A DNA stretch of 64,000 nt from Lichina pygmaea (Eukaryota > Ascomycota > Lichinomycetes > Lichinales > Lichinaceae), in the NCBI GenBank assembly GCA_963422465.1, contig OY730171.1, forward strand, positions 2,170,001 to 2,234,000, written 5' to 3'. The notes beneath the pieces are model-generated. The model was not told the origin of the DNA and made no database searches. It saw nothing but the letters and a program-made list of their open reading frames with translations. Below, one piece after another: positions 29,847 to 41,489 of this stretch. Position 1 is the first letter of the stretch; each line of letters begins with the position of its first letter. The position numbers and the translations under genes were made by a program.

Positions 29847-31344
29847 TGCCGACTGATCCTTGGGGCTGTTGTCCCGGTCTCGAGACCTTCTTGTCCTGTA
29901 AAGCCTCCTTGAGTCGTTCGCGTTAAGGTAGCTCTCTGAACGAAGCGCTTCGACCAGAGTAGTGACACTACTCGTACACTACTCCTATGCTGTAGTACGA
30001 TACTGTACTACTAGCTGCAGTAGGGTGCCTTGATCTTGTTTATTGATGTGCATGTTACATACCTCCAAGCTGTCCGACGAGGAAGTCTACAGCGTGCCAC
30101 GGGGAGGAGAGAAGTGGGTGAGACGACTGATTCGTATCGGCGCGGCTAAGTTAAATAACCTACTCCCGTACACATGCTGCTAGAACCCTGAGCCCTATTG
30201 CTAGGGCTAGCCCTAGGCGGCACTGGATCATCTCCGACAAACACAAACTAGCTAGAAAGAAGTTGGCACTAGAAAACTCGTGACAGCGCTGAAGATTTTA
30301 TTTCTTGTTGATCCTCAAGGTAGATATGCACTTTCATTCTAGGTGACTTCTTCTAGTCTTTGGCAGTGATATGCAGAGTGTCCAGAAACTTTCACACTAT
30401 CAGTACTGTCCCACTGGCACATCACCACTGTGGCAACTACAGCAAAAGCGGTGCCACCGGTCCCCTCAGGGACAGTAATTTCTGCAGTGATTAGATATAC
30501 CGCCGACGGTACTGTTGATACTGAATGTATGTGGCGGAGAACTAGAAGGTAGATTAGTTTATTGGATCGACAGAAAGAGACGGCTAGAATATATTTCATG
30601 ATTGGCGTACTCTGTACAACACCGCTCACATCTTCAATTTTCTTCAATCGCAAAGTGGTCATGTAAAGCAGATGCTCACTTAAGGTGTTTGACGCCTCTG
30701 CTAAGACTTCAGACAGTCGGCCCAAGTCTTCAACTCTTTCGCGTGCAGGTCCAGCCTGCGAACACTCTGCCAATCAAATTCAGTTGCTGTAACGGAGACT
30801 AAGTCTGTTCGGGTATGCCATTCTCAGCATGAACTTTGAGTATAGCCAGTGCGGTACTCCTGTATGGGTGTACGTATGTACACAGAAGAGCCCGAGTCTG
30901 GCTGACAGTTACCAGCGTTGAAAATAGTCAGCATAGTACTATACCCCAAGCAGTGATATCTCTCGGACGGGAGAAGAGTAGTACAACTGTACTGTACTTA
31001 CGTAATGTGGTGTCTGTTCGAAAAGTGTACGGAGTATGTTCCATAGTAAGAGGGGTTATATAGTTCATCAGTCTTGTTCCGGATCTTCATCCTTCCACAG
31101 TCTGGAGAGGAATGGTGCTGGTCACTGACTCCGGATGTGTGTAAGCACCGGTAGGTGATGGCTGCTTGTATGAAAGCTTTTAAGACCTGCTGCTTGGGAG
31201 AAACCCGTTTGAGATACTATCTGCATGTGACAGTAGGGAGGAGGTCGATTGTTCCATTATATATTCTCATCGTTGGTCATGGCGTTGTATGTACAGTATG
31301 TACGTAACGTACAACGGGCGGGATGGTCTACGAGTAGAGCACTT
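29847..31344. other. Intergenic, no gene seen
   Basis: About 1.5 kb upstream of the dephospho-CoA kinase start. It contains TACTGTACTAC and GTAC-type repeats (about 29965-30015 and 30975-31035) and a CTAGGGCTAGCCCTAG palindrome at about 30203-30218. A 144-codon minus frame (30339-30773) has no recognisable domain. Confidence 0.55.
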
Positions 31345-32212
31345 GTCGGAGTCTCGGTAGCCGGTCTGAATATTCATGGGTACCCGCGCCAAGGGGGGGG
31401 GTAATACCCCCCTCCTCTTGCACCTTCGGTACGTCCGGAACACCCTCCTCCGAAGGAGGGTGTCTATCACCGGAACGTCAGGTTTTCAGTCACGACTCAA
31501 CTGCAACATTTATAACTTCACAACCCAACCACTAAATTGAAATGTAGCCGGCTCATTTGATTCTCCTACTTCTCTACTATAATACTTGAAAGTATTGGCT
31601 TCCTTAGAGTTTTGTGGCGTTGTTGGAAAGTCACAATAGTTATCGCTTGCAGAACAGAATATCGATGATATCAATTTAAAACACCAATAACTCCACAACC
31701 AGATAGACAAATGTTAATTTTGATGTGCCCATCTGATTCCCCTGTTCTTCTACTATCTTCCCTAGTACTACAAGCTCTCTCAGATTCTGCTGGTGTTGTT
31801 GAGTAGCTACTGTAGCTACTATAGCCACCTTATCTACCATAGAAATTTGAGTCGCCCACTTCACTTCTCTCAGACATGCGATCTTTTGGTCACTCTTCCT
31901 TGTTTTGTACAGTTATAACTTTCATAGCTCGTGAAAAGGCCTGCAATCTCAGGAACGGTAGTGTAGAAGTAGGGGAATCAAGTGAGCTGATTACAATTTG
32001 GTTCGGTCCCAGTATTGTGGAGTTGTAGGCATTGCTGTCGATTCTATTAAGAAAACCTGACGTTCCGCTGATGCTGACGTTCCAGTGATAGGCACCCTCC
32101 TTCGGAGGGGGTGTTCCGGACGTACCGAAGGGACTTACCCACCATGGCACAGGTACCCCCTCTTGGCACGGGTAAGGACCAAGTTAGTGTCCCAGGCGAG
32201 TTCGGCAGTGGA
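31345..32212. mobile_element. Non-autonomous inverted-repeat (foldback/MITE-like) element
   Basis: Long imperfect inverted repeats frame this AT-rich block. The left arm at about 31376-31490 contains CACCTTCGGTACGTCCGGAA and GGAACGTCAGGTTTTC. The same blocks occur in reverse complement at about 32050-32165. Similarity continues inward: CTCATTTGATTCTCCTACTT (from 31551) is inverted near 31965-31985. A third, directly repeated, copy of this inner block lies at about 31685-31800. Outer ends are uncertain. The arms still resemble one another to about 31345 and 32212 (CACTTGTCGG versus CACTGCCGAA). No transposase frame is present, and no target duplication could be assigned. Confidence 0.7.
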
Positions 32213-32249
32213 TACGGAGTACGTAACGTACGTACTCCGTAATACGTAC

Positions 32250-32322
32250 GCTCCGGCGCTCAAACAGCCGGCTTGTCTGGGGTCTGAAAACCGGGACGCG
32301 GGTTTGAATCCCGCCTCCGTCC
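32250..32322 (+). pseudogene. tRNA-like 3' half (T arm and acceptor)
   Basis: A perfect T-arm hairpin (GCGGG TTTGAAT CCCGC, 32298-32314) is followed by CTCCGTC and, a few bases on, a T run suited to Pol III termination. A GGTCTGAAAACC loop lies upstream. I could not find a convincing 5' acceptor strand or D arm, so this is probably a decayed tRNA or a tRNA-derived fragment. Confidence 0.35.
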
Positions 32323-32513
32323 TGTACTTTTTGTTTCGTTGAATTCTTGGTCACGTGTAATCCTTTTTTAAACTTCTACGAAATTACCGTTGGGGACACT
32401 GCATAGCTGAGTCGTGTTTCCTACAACACAGCAAAGATCCGCATTGTGTGGCGGCGCAAGATATAGATCCCTATATCCACTCGGACTGAATCGAAGATGA
32501 TCACTCAAAGGAG

Positions 32514-34389
32514 TCAGACACCCCCAGAGCTTGCTGCCCCGTAGCCAGGCTGCCCAGGATACTCCGTCGGGGAATCACCTTCTCCCTGCGCCGCTGCTTG
32601 GCTGCCCGCGACAAGAGCAATGAGCGCTGCGCCCACTCCACTTCCGTCCTTGGCGATCCCGATGCGGATCCGCTTCTCGCCCGCGACACCGATCTCGGGG
32701 ATCTCGCGAAGGCCTTCTCGGATGTATTCTTCGAATCCGGGGTAGAACTCGACCAGGGAGCCGTCGACACCGATGTCGATCACGTCTGCATCGGCAACCG
32801 CCGCGGCTTCGTCAACCAGGGTTTTTGCCGAAGCTTGAACCTTCTCGGCCACAATTTGGGCGGCTCTCGAGTCGTTGAGGTCCTTTGCCGCGTCCAGCGC
32901 CTCCTGGCTCGATGGCGGTTTCCCGGCCGGTTGCGCGGCGCCTGTCGACGAGCCCCCACCACGGAGGCGCCCGGACTTGATGACGACGCCGGCGATGGCG
33001 AGAGCGCTGAGTCGCGCGCTTCGCTTGCCGATGGCCGTGACGACTTCTTTCACTGCCTCGACGTCCTCATAGCTCGGCGCGCTAACTCCGAGTCCTCGGT
33101 CGATAGCCTGCCGCGCCACTTTGAGCCCGTGGCTGCTGTCCTCGTGTACGATGCTCAGGAAGCTCGTGTCGATGCCCCACTGTCGGTACAAGGCCGAATC
33201 GTCGGCGATCGAGGTCGTCGATTGGATGTCGTTGCTGCTCGAGTCCTCGTCCGAGAACAATCGCACGGCGGGGTCCTGGACGAGACCGAGGAGGGCTCGG
33301 CGCAGAATCTCGCCCAGGAACATGCCCGACACTCGCTTCTCGAACATCTGGATGCCGGGATTCACGCTCTCGCGGTCGAGCGCGCTGTCGTACGACGTAT
33401 TTGGTAGCACCTTAAGGTGGTTGTCGAACGAGCCCCACTCCGTGTTGACGACCATCTCCCCTGTGGACGCGTCGTACCCGACCGCGTCTTTCCCGTTGAC
33501 CAGCTTCTTGATGTTGGCGAGCTTCTCGACGTAGGCACCGTTGGTGCCAGTGCCGAAGATGCCTCCCAACAGCGCGCCGGACTTGCCGGGCGACGTGTAA
33601 GATCGGGCCATCAGCGTCCCGACGGTGTCGTTGACCAGGGCAGCCACGCGCACCGGCAGGTGCAGCTCGTCAATCTCCGTCTGCAGCAAGGCGCAGATGT
33701 CCTTGCCGATGGCGTCGGGGATATCGAATCCCTTGGTCCACCGGATCAGCGCGCCCTTGTTAATTCCGGATTGCTGGACAGGGAAGCTGAAGGTGAAGCC
33801 GAGGCGGAAGATGTGCTCCTCCCGGTAGCCTTCCTTGGTGCTCATGGTCTTGCGACGACGCACGTGCGCTTCGAAGTGGTCCATGTGGTGGGTCTTGAGG
33901 AAGGTCTCGACCTCATGGGCCAGGAACGAAAAGAGCTCTTTGGCCGTCTTGGCCACCATGAGCTCGCGAGGGATGGCCACCTTGGATTGCACCAACGTAA
34001 AGGTTGAATTGCCGTGCAGCTGGACCGAGCAGACCCGGAAGTTGGTTCCGCCCAGATCGACGGCGAGGAACAGGCCCTTTTCGAGCACGTCAGCGCTCCG
34101 TCTGGAACGTCCACGGGCCTGGAGATGTGTGCACCTTCTCTGTTCCGTTGGGCACGGAAGTAACGTACGTCGGAATCTGGCTGAGCGTCGCCCCATCGCG
34201 CTGCAGACCCTCCTCTGCGCGCCATCAGTCTAGACTCTGCAGGCTTCCAGAGGCCTTGACGGTGGGTCCGGCGTTCGTCGACGGGCACATACCCATCTCC
34301 TCTAAAAACTCCTGTACTCCCCTGTTCAGTTCATCTGGCGGATACTCGAACTCGGCGGCCACCTGCTTGGCCTTTTCGACGAGTGCCAT
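32514..34389 (-). CDS. Glucokinase (hexokinase family)
   Basis: The enzyme phosphorylates glucose in the cytosol, the entry to glycolysis. Exons are 34293-34389, 34135-34214 and 32514-34076, 1740 nt in all, giving 579 aa. The N-terminus reads MALVEKAKQVAAEFEYPPDE. Introns at 34215-34292 (GTATGT to GCGCAG) and 34077-34134 (GTGCAC to GAAAAG) rebuild TLSQIPTYVTSVPNGTEK and GLFLAVDLGGTNFRVCSVQL. The phosphate-1 loop LAVDLGGTNFR, the sugar-binding LGFTFSFPVQQ and IRWTKGFDI, VNDTVGTLMA, and GIFGTGTNGAY are all present. The C-terminal half is longer than in yeast Glk1 because of a Gly/Ser/Ala-rich linker after GVVIKSGRLR and a Gly/Pro-rich tail. The adenosine-binding GIAKDGSGVGAAL is intact. Confidence 0.93.
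34077..34134 (-). other. Predicted glucokinase intron 2
   Basis: The 58-bp intron (GTGCAC to AAAAG, with a GCTGACG branch-like motif) joins NGTEK to GLFLAVDLGG. Confidence 0.82.
34215..34292 (-). other. Predicted glucokinase intron 1
   Basis: The 78-bp intron (GTATGT to GCGCAG) joins EFLEEM to EEGLQRDGATL. Confidence 0.82.
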
Positions 34390-35939
34390 CTTCACGGATC
34401 GTTGAAGCCTTTGTTATCCTTTGAGGATGCAGTCCTCTGCTGTGTAGGCAACAGAAGACGATATGGGTTTGATTGATGACAATCGGAGCTTGCACAACGA
34501 TGGGATGGATCTAGGGCTACGCTACGGGTATAGTCTTGTTGGCGGTGTCGACCGAATATATCGTCGTCCGGAACGACTCCCGCACGGTGCACTTGGCATG
34601 CTTCTTATACGAGCCATACAGACGATATGGTGCTACTCCCGACGGATGGTAAGGTTAAGTTGCTCATCGTACATACATACCACTAGATCGATGCCCCGCA
34701 ATCCAGATTGCGGGGGCGGGGTATTGTAGACTGGTACCTCAAACGGCCTTGCGTCAGCGGCGCTGGATGTTGTTTTGGATGGCACCAGAACAAGCCCTGC
34801 ATGGATGATCAAGATAATCCCTCTAAAATAGCGCATCACATGTTACTATATTGTTTGGACTTTCGATAAAGTATCTCGTGCATGATCCCTCGCCGACCGC
34901 TTGATTTCAAGAAGCCCAGCCTTTGCACAAATGGAGTTGAGGTCGGAGGTACCACATGGCATGATAGCCAAGGTCAGAGTCTCCAAGGTCATCCGCGAAA
35001 AATGTCCGAGGGCACCAGTAGTGTACGAGGGCAAGAAGTACGGAGTACGGAGGTACAACAACTGATGTCCTGTGCCGAGGGTGTCTTGACGGCTGAGTAC
35101 GTAGTGAAGCTCTGACCCTCCTTTACCAGCCAGCACCAAGGGCTCTTCTGGAACGGCCACTTGAGCCATGGCGAACGTGGACTTTGCCCCGAAATGCGCC
35201 CTGTTGGTGGTATGGTAAGTCAAGAGAGCACCTGGGCGTTGGCGGGCTTGCAGGCTGATGTTAGTAGTATTGCTTTCACGGTGAATGCTCATATCCACAC
35301 CCTAGTCGGCGGATGCAGGGGCTGACTTGGCTGTGTTTACATAATATTCAGGTGTCAGTGGCTCCGGCTGTGAATGAACATGGTGATGATGCGAGGCTAA
35401 GGTGTCCCTCAGGCATCGGCGCCACATATAGAACAGCCAAGTCAGACATCAGTATCACCGGTGTGGGCATGTACGGTATCGGCCAGACTTGATAATGAAA
35501 GTCAGTTTTCTGGGTGGCAGGCCTGGTGCCTTGAATCAGTACTAAATCCCAGACAACCTCCAATTGTTGATACCAGTTTTCATGTCCAGTATCATAGCCA
35601 TCTACTCACTCGTCATTGCTGTTCCCATCGCCGGAGACATTGGACCACCTCCAGAGACCAAATTCAGCTTATTTGCGTAGCGCTTGAAGCTATCATGTAC
35701 TGCTGGGTTGCGTGATGCTGATATACTTGGGGGATCACACCTGTAGAACTGGATACGCTGTTCAAGGACCATCACTTTTGGCAAAGACTGGAAATTACCA
35801 TATGTTCTGGAAAACAGCCGACATCCAGTTCCAACCCACTCAAACCTTAAGGTGAAAACCCATCACCTTTGAGAATCAAACTTGTTTGTCAAAAGTTGTG
35901 ATCCTGGGATCTGCGATCTTCTTCTTCAACAACCAGCAA
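34390..35939. other. Intergenic, boundary between gene space and transposon nest
   Basis: A 1.5-kb stretch with the glucokinase promoter at its left. It has a small hairpin CCCGCAATCCAGATTGCGGG (34692-34711) and a TACGGAGTACGGAGGTAC block (about 35038-35057). A 150-codon minus frame (34846-35298) contains MAQVAVPEEPLVLAGKGG but no domain I recognise. I leave it uncalled. Confidence 0.5.
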
Positions 35940-36022
35940 TCCATCCACAACCAGAGAGAGAGAGTCTGAGGATAAGAGGAATGGTTAGAGTCTGAGTGAC
36001 TCTGGAGCTAGCAGAGTTCTCA

Positions 36023-36170
36023 ACTCAAGGAAAGTCTAGATAGGGGGTCTGGTCCCTAGTCTAGGTGATTACTCCTAGCTTTACCCAGAGCTTAGTTGGA
36101 ACAAGCTGCCCAGGAAAGTCTAGTCTTGGGGTCTGGTCCCAGGACTAGATTATTACTACTGGGAAACCAG
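36023..36170 (+). repeat. LINE1 5' leader repeats
   Basis: Two units about 90 bp apart share GGAAAGTCTAG, GGGGTCTGGTCCC and GATTA-TACT blocks (about 36023-36075 and 36112-36170). This resembles the tandem promoter monomers found at the 5' end of some LINEs. Confidence 0.6.
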
Positions 36171-36354
36171 GTGACTCCTCTCTCTGGCACCACTCCACAG
36201 ACTGGAAACAGTTGACCTGTGCCAAGCAAGCTCTAGGATAACATTAAAAAAGAAAAATCCCAGTTCTTCAGAAACCAACCTTAGAGCACCACCAGCTACA
36301 CCAGCTCCCAGTCTCTCCAACACCCAAACCAGTCTTCCCACCACTCAAAGTAAT

Positions 36355-37374
36355 ATGCAGAAAGACTGGGAACTTCTTAACTCCTGGCTGAAAACACAAA
36401 CAGTTCCAGAACCAGTCAGAAAAAGCTGGGAGAATCTTAAGCAAAAACTCTCTGCAGAGATACAGACCAGCACAGCCCAACCTCTATCCTCTGGAATTAC
36501 TAACAAGATTATCCAGAACCTTGAAAACCTCAACAAACATCTAGACAGACAAGAGGCAAAACTATCTTATGCACAGGCAGCTGCAAAAACTTCCTCTGCC
36601 CAAATTCCACTAGCCTCCAGAATTCTCAAAAAGGTTCTGGTACACCCTGGGCACCAGACTCCAGACATGGCTAACAGAACCCATGTCCAGCTATTCCAAG
36701 CCCTCCAAGACAGACTCCCAAGCTCTTATAACAAATAGATTAGAGTAGTGAGAAAACTCCCATCAGGGGATATTCTTATTTACACAGAGAGCCAGAAAAC
36801 CAAGCTTTTTCTGGAGAAGGATTCCTCCTGGACTACAGCTATCTTCAACACAAAAGCAACAGTCCAGCCCAAGAGATTCCCAGTTCTAGTTCATGGAGTC
36901 AGAACAGCAGATATCCAGCCAGAGAATCTGGAGGACACCTGCAAAAAAATCCAGACTAGCAACCCTTCTCTTAGCAAACAGATCACTATTCTGAGAGTAT
37001 ATTAGTCCAAGAAATCTATAGCTCAAAAGAGACAGGTCACCTCTCTTCACCTGGATCTCTCTACCCCCCAACAGGCCAACCTTCTTATTGAGAATGGACT
37101 AGTGCTGGGACACAGGCTACATGAAGTGGAGCTCTTTCTGGCAAACACAGTTATTGCACAATGCTTCAAGTGCTTTGGCTATAGCCACCAAGCTCATGCC
37201 TGCAGAAACAGAACTGCCTGTGGAGTATGTGGTGGACAACATGAGAGAAAAGCATGTCCAATCCCTGAAAACTTGCTGAAGCCAAAATACTGCAATTGCC
37301 AGGGATCCCACCCAGCCTGGGCTAGCACATGCCCAGTACAGCAGGAAGCAGCCAAGAGAGCTAGGGAAGCTTAG
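36355..37374 (+). pseudogene. LINE1 ORF1 (nucleic-acid binding, CCHC knuckles)
   Basis: The ORF1 protein coats the element RNA. An N-terminal polar region (KDWELLNSWLKTQ) is followed by a central part resembling an RNA-recognition fold, then Cys-rich knuckles at about 37165-37340: CFKCFGYSHQAHAC, CGVCGGQHERKAC and CNCQGSHPAWASTC. In-frame stops at 36736 and 37003 break it into three open pieces. Confidence 0.8.
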
Positions 37375-37628
37375 ATCTCATGCCCAGGGAAGTATGAGAT
37401 TCCAATCTCCACATCTCTGACTCCAGTATCCTAATCTCCAGCTACACTTTTCTCTTTTTCCCAGCCATTACCAGGAGGGAAAAGATACAAAACAGCTAAG
37501 CCAACCAGAAGCTCAGAGAGAATCAGGGGAAACTGTCCAGAAGTTCAAATCCTTACTGCAAGATCAACAAACAATAAGAGAAAAGCACCAGCCAACTCTT
37601 TCAAGATCTTTGAAGATGAGATGTCTAC

Positions 37629-40600
37629 ATGAAGAACTCTAAGCTTACTCTTCTCCAGTATAATGTGCAAAAAGCCAATCAGTCCAAGAGCTACTTCTAG
37701 CAACCTCAGCTCTTCAAGAGGTGGACATTATTGCACTTCAAGAACTCTGGAAAAACCTCCACCTAGAAACAAGCACCTCTACTGTTTTTTCTTCCTTTCT
37801 TCCTCTTTACTTTTCAGAGATTGGCAGAACACTTTTTCTAATTAACAAGAACCTGAAACTTTCTTCTTTTCACTCTACATTCTGGAGTAAAGATTTTATT
37901 TCTCTTGAAATCCACTTGGAGAACTCCACCACCTCTCTTTGGGTACATAATCTTTACTTCACTCCATCAAGCTAAGAAAATTACACAGAAGCATCAGAAA
38001 CTTTTCTCTGTTTGCTCCAAAATACTCTACAAGAGCAAGAACAACATATTCTTCTAACAGATTCAAACTTTCATCATCCAGACTGGTCAAAGAAAAGAAG
38101 ACTATACTCTGAGACTGCAAACAAGTTCTAAAGTCTAATGAAAGATTCAAATCTGGATTTAGCTATTGCACTTTTTACTCCTACCAGAGCAAGATCTCTT
38201 TCTGAAAAACCATGTTCTGCTATTGATCTGTCTTTTATTTCTTCTTCTTTTTCTAACTCTCTGATTTTCTCTAAAGTAGCTCTTCAGTTCTTTCATGAGT
38301 CTGACCATAGACCTGTACTAACTAGCCTGGACCTGGATCCTCCAAGGAAATCCTGGAAGCCAGAAAGGAACTGGACAACACTGGACTCAAACCTTGCAAG
38401 AGCAGAGTGTGAGAAGCTACAGCTACCTTTCTATTTTCAAGACAAAGATAAAGTGGATAAGTACTTGGAGTATCTGGACAACTTTCTCCAAGGAGTAGCA
38501 AGCGAATACACACAGCTCCAGAAACAATCTGGCCACTCAGTTCCCTGGTGGAACCAAGAGATCCAGAACAAGGTTAGAGAGGAAAGAAGAGTAAGAAGAC
38601 AAGTTCTCAGAGGACAGGCATCCCAAGAAGATCTAGAGCAAGCAACCAAGAACAAGAAAAAAGCAGTCAGAGAGGGAAAGCAGAACACCTTCAGGCAACA
38701 AGTCCATGAGCTAGCCAGTTCCTCAAAATTCTGGAAGCTTGCAAAGTGAGGAAAGACAAAAGCCAACAGAACTTCTGATCTTCCTCTGGTCCCAGACTTG
38801 GAAACTCAAGAAGGACTAGCTAAAATCTTTGAGGAGAAGACAAAAGCATTCTCAGCCCAGTTCTTTCCCAAAGCACTCACCCCAGAATCAAGTACAGAAA
38901 GATCCCAGAGTACTCCAGAGATCTAGCTCTCCCAGAAGGTTACAGCTGAAGAAGTGGAGTAAATCCTAAACAAGAAGAAACCTTTTACAGCAGGGGGAAA
39001 AGATAAGCTGCCAAATAGATTTCTGAAAGCTCTGAGTCTCAAGTTCTGCCAAGCTATAGCTATTCTCACATCAACATGCTGGAGACTGGAATACTTTCCT
39101 GAGAGGTTCAAGAATGTAAAGACAGTCTGTCTAAGAAAACCTGGCAAAGGAAGCTATAACCAAGCCAAAGTCTGGCACCCTATAGCTTTGCTCAACACAA
39201 CTGGCAAGCTGATAGAAGCTATTACAGCAGCCAGACTAGGCAAGGTAGCAGAAGAAGCTAAACTTTTGCCAGAAATCCAGATAGGCTTCAGAAAAGAAAG
39301 ATCAACTAAATCAGCACTCTTCCTACTGACCTCCCAAGTGGAAAAAGTCTGGAAGGAAGGCATGGTTGCATCTCTACTCTCTCTGGATATCTCAGGAGCC
39401 TATGATAGAGTTCTACCTAAGATCCTCCAACAAATCCTAGAGAGAAAAGGAATTCCTCTCTGGCTATCTTCCTGGATTTTCTCTTTCTGCACCAGTTGCT
39501 CTACCACTCTTGTGTTTGATGACTCTGAGTCTTCCTCTATTCCTATTCACTGTGGAGTTCCCCAAGGTTCCTCTTTATCTTCTATTCTTTTTCTATTTTA
39601 TATTTCTGAACTACATGAAACTGTACATTCTCCTTCCACTGGTGTTTCTACTCTGGGATTTGCAGATGATACAAATCTGCTTGTATTTGGACACTCCCTA
39701 AAAAGCAACCTTCTGAAGTTGAAGAACACACAACTTAAATGTCTATCATGGACTGCAAGACATGGAATAGTTTTCTCTCCTGAGAAATATAAAATACTTT
39801 ATTTTTCCAGAAGAAGATCAGACAATCTTCAGCTTAAGCTCAGACTGGGGAATATGATTCTAAGACCAAAAGAAGAAGTGCAAGTGTTAGAAGTATACCT
39901 GGATGTAAAACTCCACTGGCATAAGCACCAGAGAATTATTCTTTAAAAAACTCAGAAAGCACTTTCCTTTCTTTCTAGAACTTCATATTCTACTTGGGGT
40001 TTCCCAGTCCTCACATCATGTCTTGTGTATACTGCAATACTTAGATCTTTACTGAGTTATGCTGTGGGGATCTGGTTCAATCCTCTAAGAAAATCTTCTA
40101 ATATCTCTTCCCTTAGCACATTCCAGAACAAATGCCTGAGACTTATTGGAAGTGTCTTCAAAGCCACTCCATCTTTCTTATTAGAGAGTGAGCTGTTTCT
40201 TTTACTTCTAGATCTCTATTTTAAATTTTGCACAGCCTGTTTTCTCTTTTTTATTCAAACCTTCTCTCTGAAAACACTTCTGGACAATATCTTTTCTAAT
40301 ATCTCCCACTATACCTCTTCTGTAAAGAAACCTTTAAAGGAATCCTTAACTATCTCCCCCTATTGGAAGTTCACTTGGTTAAACTAATTAACTACTAACC
40401 AGGCTACTTCAAAGAAAGAACTACAGAAACTTTTTGTTAAAGAGTGGGAAAACCAATAGGAGAAGAAGAAAAGAAAAAGCTACTCTGGGTGGTAGGTGTT
40501 TTATCAAAAGCCTCACTACAACAACCTGAAGCTCTACAAAGAGCTACAGAAAGCTGAGGCAAGTCTGTTACTACAAACCAGAACTGGGAGAATTGGCCTG

Positions 40601-40869
40601 GCAAGTTTTCTATTCAGAGCTGGAGTTCCAGATTTTCCTACCTCTTTATGTGTCTGTGGTCAAGCAGAAGAGACAGTGAAACTATCACCTCCTCATACTC
40701 TCTTTATTCAAGTCAAAGACAGCAAGCTCCTTTTAATTCTCAAGATTTCACTTCTATTATTTCAAACCCAGAGCTTCTACAGAAGTTTCTATACTGGTTC
40801 ATGTTTTTGAAAAGACTGAACCAGTTTAATCTGGCTTTCAAACTCCACTATTCACACTCTAATATCTGA
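37629..40869 (+). pseudogene. LINE1 ORF2 (endonuclease plus reverse transcriptase)
   Basis: From the ATG at 37629 the start KNSKLTLLQYNVQK is that of an AP-type endonuclease. A frame change follows near 37670, and VDIIALQELWKN and DHRPV (about 38306) carry endonuclease motifs. The reverse transcriptase at about 39180-39950 shows QIGFRKERST, LSLDISGAYDRV, GVPQGSSLS and the catalytic FADDTN. The C-terminal Cys motif CVCGQAEETVK lies at about 40650. I see no RNase H domain. Stops and shifts throughout show it is inactive. Confidence 0.85.
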
Positions 40870-41054
40870 AAGTTTTCTTTCTACCAGTCACTACAAGATT
40901 TTCTTTTACTACATCCTCTAGTCACCCCCAGTCTTCAGTTTTTATTTCTCTAAAGGTTTTCTGAAGAAAATCACTCTTAGCTAGAAGATCTGCATGGCTG
41001 AAAAGCTACTATCAGTGTAAGAATCAAATAAAGATAAAAAATAAAAAAAAATCT

Positions 41055-41489
41055 GGACTAAGTTGAATTCTTCTGATCTGATTGTTGTACTGTTGACACA
41101 CAGTTGTAGGTTCTTGGTCTTTTTCATCACTTGTCCTTGGTAGTTGGAGAGTGATGTCCTGTCCACTACTGTTAGCTGGTATAGATTCCTTTTCTTGTAA
41201 GTTGGGATCTTGTACTTCCTGGCAAAACTTTCTAACATGAAGTTGCTGGTAGCTCCAGAGTTGATCATGGTGTTTGTTAAATGTCTGTTAACTCTTATCT
41301 TGATGTGAAAATATAGACTGTAGGCTGTTGTGTTAAGGCTCTGCTCAACCTCTTCTCTCCAGAGTGTTGTCTTGCCTGCTCTTCCAACTCCAGATTTGAA
41401 GAGCACTGCTAGTTTTTTGAACAGCCAAGACTCTGGGCCTGGTGTTCTGCTGCATGCTTCTTACATTTCTCAGTGAAGTATAGCTTCTA
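41055..41489 (-). mobile_element. Ty3/gypsy fragment H (protease part)
   Basis: This short piece encodes a retroviral-type aspartic protease start (INSGATSNFMLESFARKY). It resembles the protease of element D at the right end of the window (INSGATGNFMSESFARRN), so it is a relic of a D-like family. It is bounded by the LINE1 tail on the left and the G long terminal repeat on the right. It is a broken fragment only. Confidence 0.7.

Larger units (their letters stand above)
35940..41054 (+). mobile_element. LINE1: Tad/I-like non-LTR retrotransposon
   Basis: A nearly full-length LINE. It has a 5' leader with two repeat units, an ORF1 with CCHC knuckles, an ORF2 with endonuclease, reverse transcriptase and a C-terminal Cys/His motif, and a 3' end with AATAAAGATAAAAAATAAAA. 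The 5' boundary is approximate (35930-35950). Many in-frame stops, mostly TAG and TAA from CAG or CAA, and some frame changes show it is dead; this is the expected RIP outcome. No clear target duplication was found: sequence after the tail matches the inside of a Ty3/gypsy protease, but the 5' flank does not. Confidence 0.85.

Noticed and set aside
30339-30773. 144-codon minus frame
   Set aside because: Low similarity to anything known to me, AT-rich flanks and no splice or promoter support.
32598-34007. Long plus-strand frames opposite glucokinase
   Set aside because: These are shadow frames of the high-GC coding strand, with no domain. Glucokinase motifs are on the minus strand.
34846-35298. 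150-codon minus frame with MAQVAVPEEPLVLAGKGG
   Set aside because: The start looks protein-like but the rest has no domain I recognise. It could be a small gene's first exon; too weak to call.
35800-41070. Target duplication of LINE1
   Set aside because: The sequence after the tail (ATCTGGACTAAG) belongs to the H fragment and no matching copy was found at the 5' end. The insertion may have involved a deletion, or the 5' boundary is wrong.
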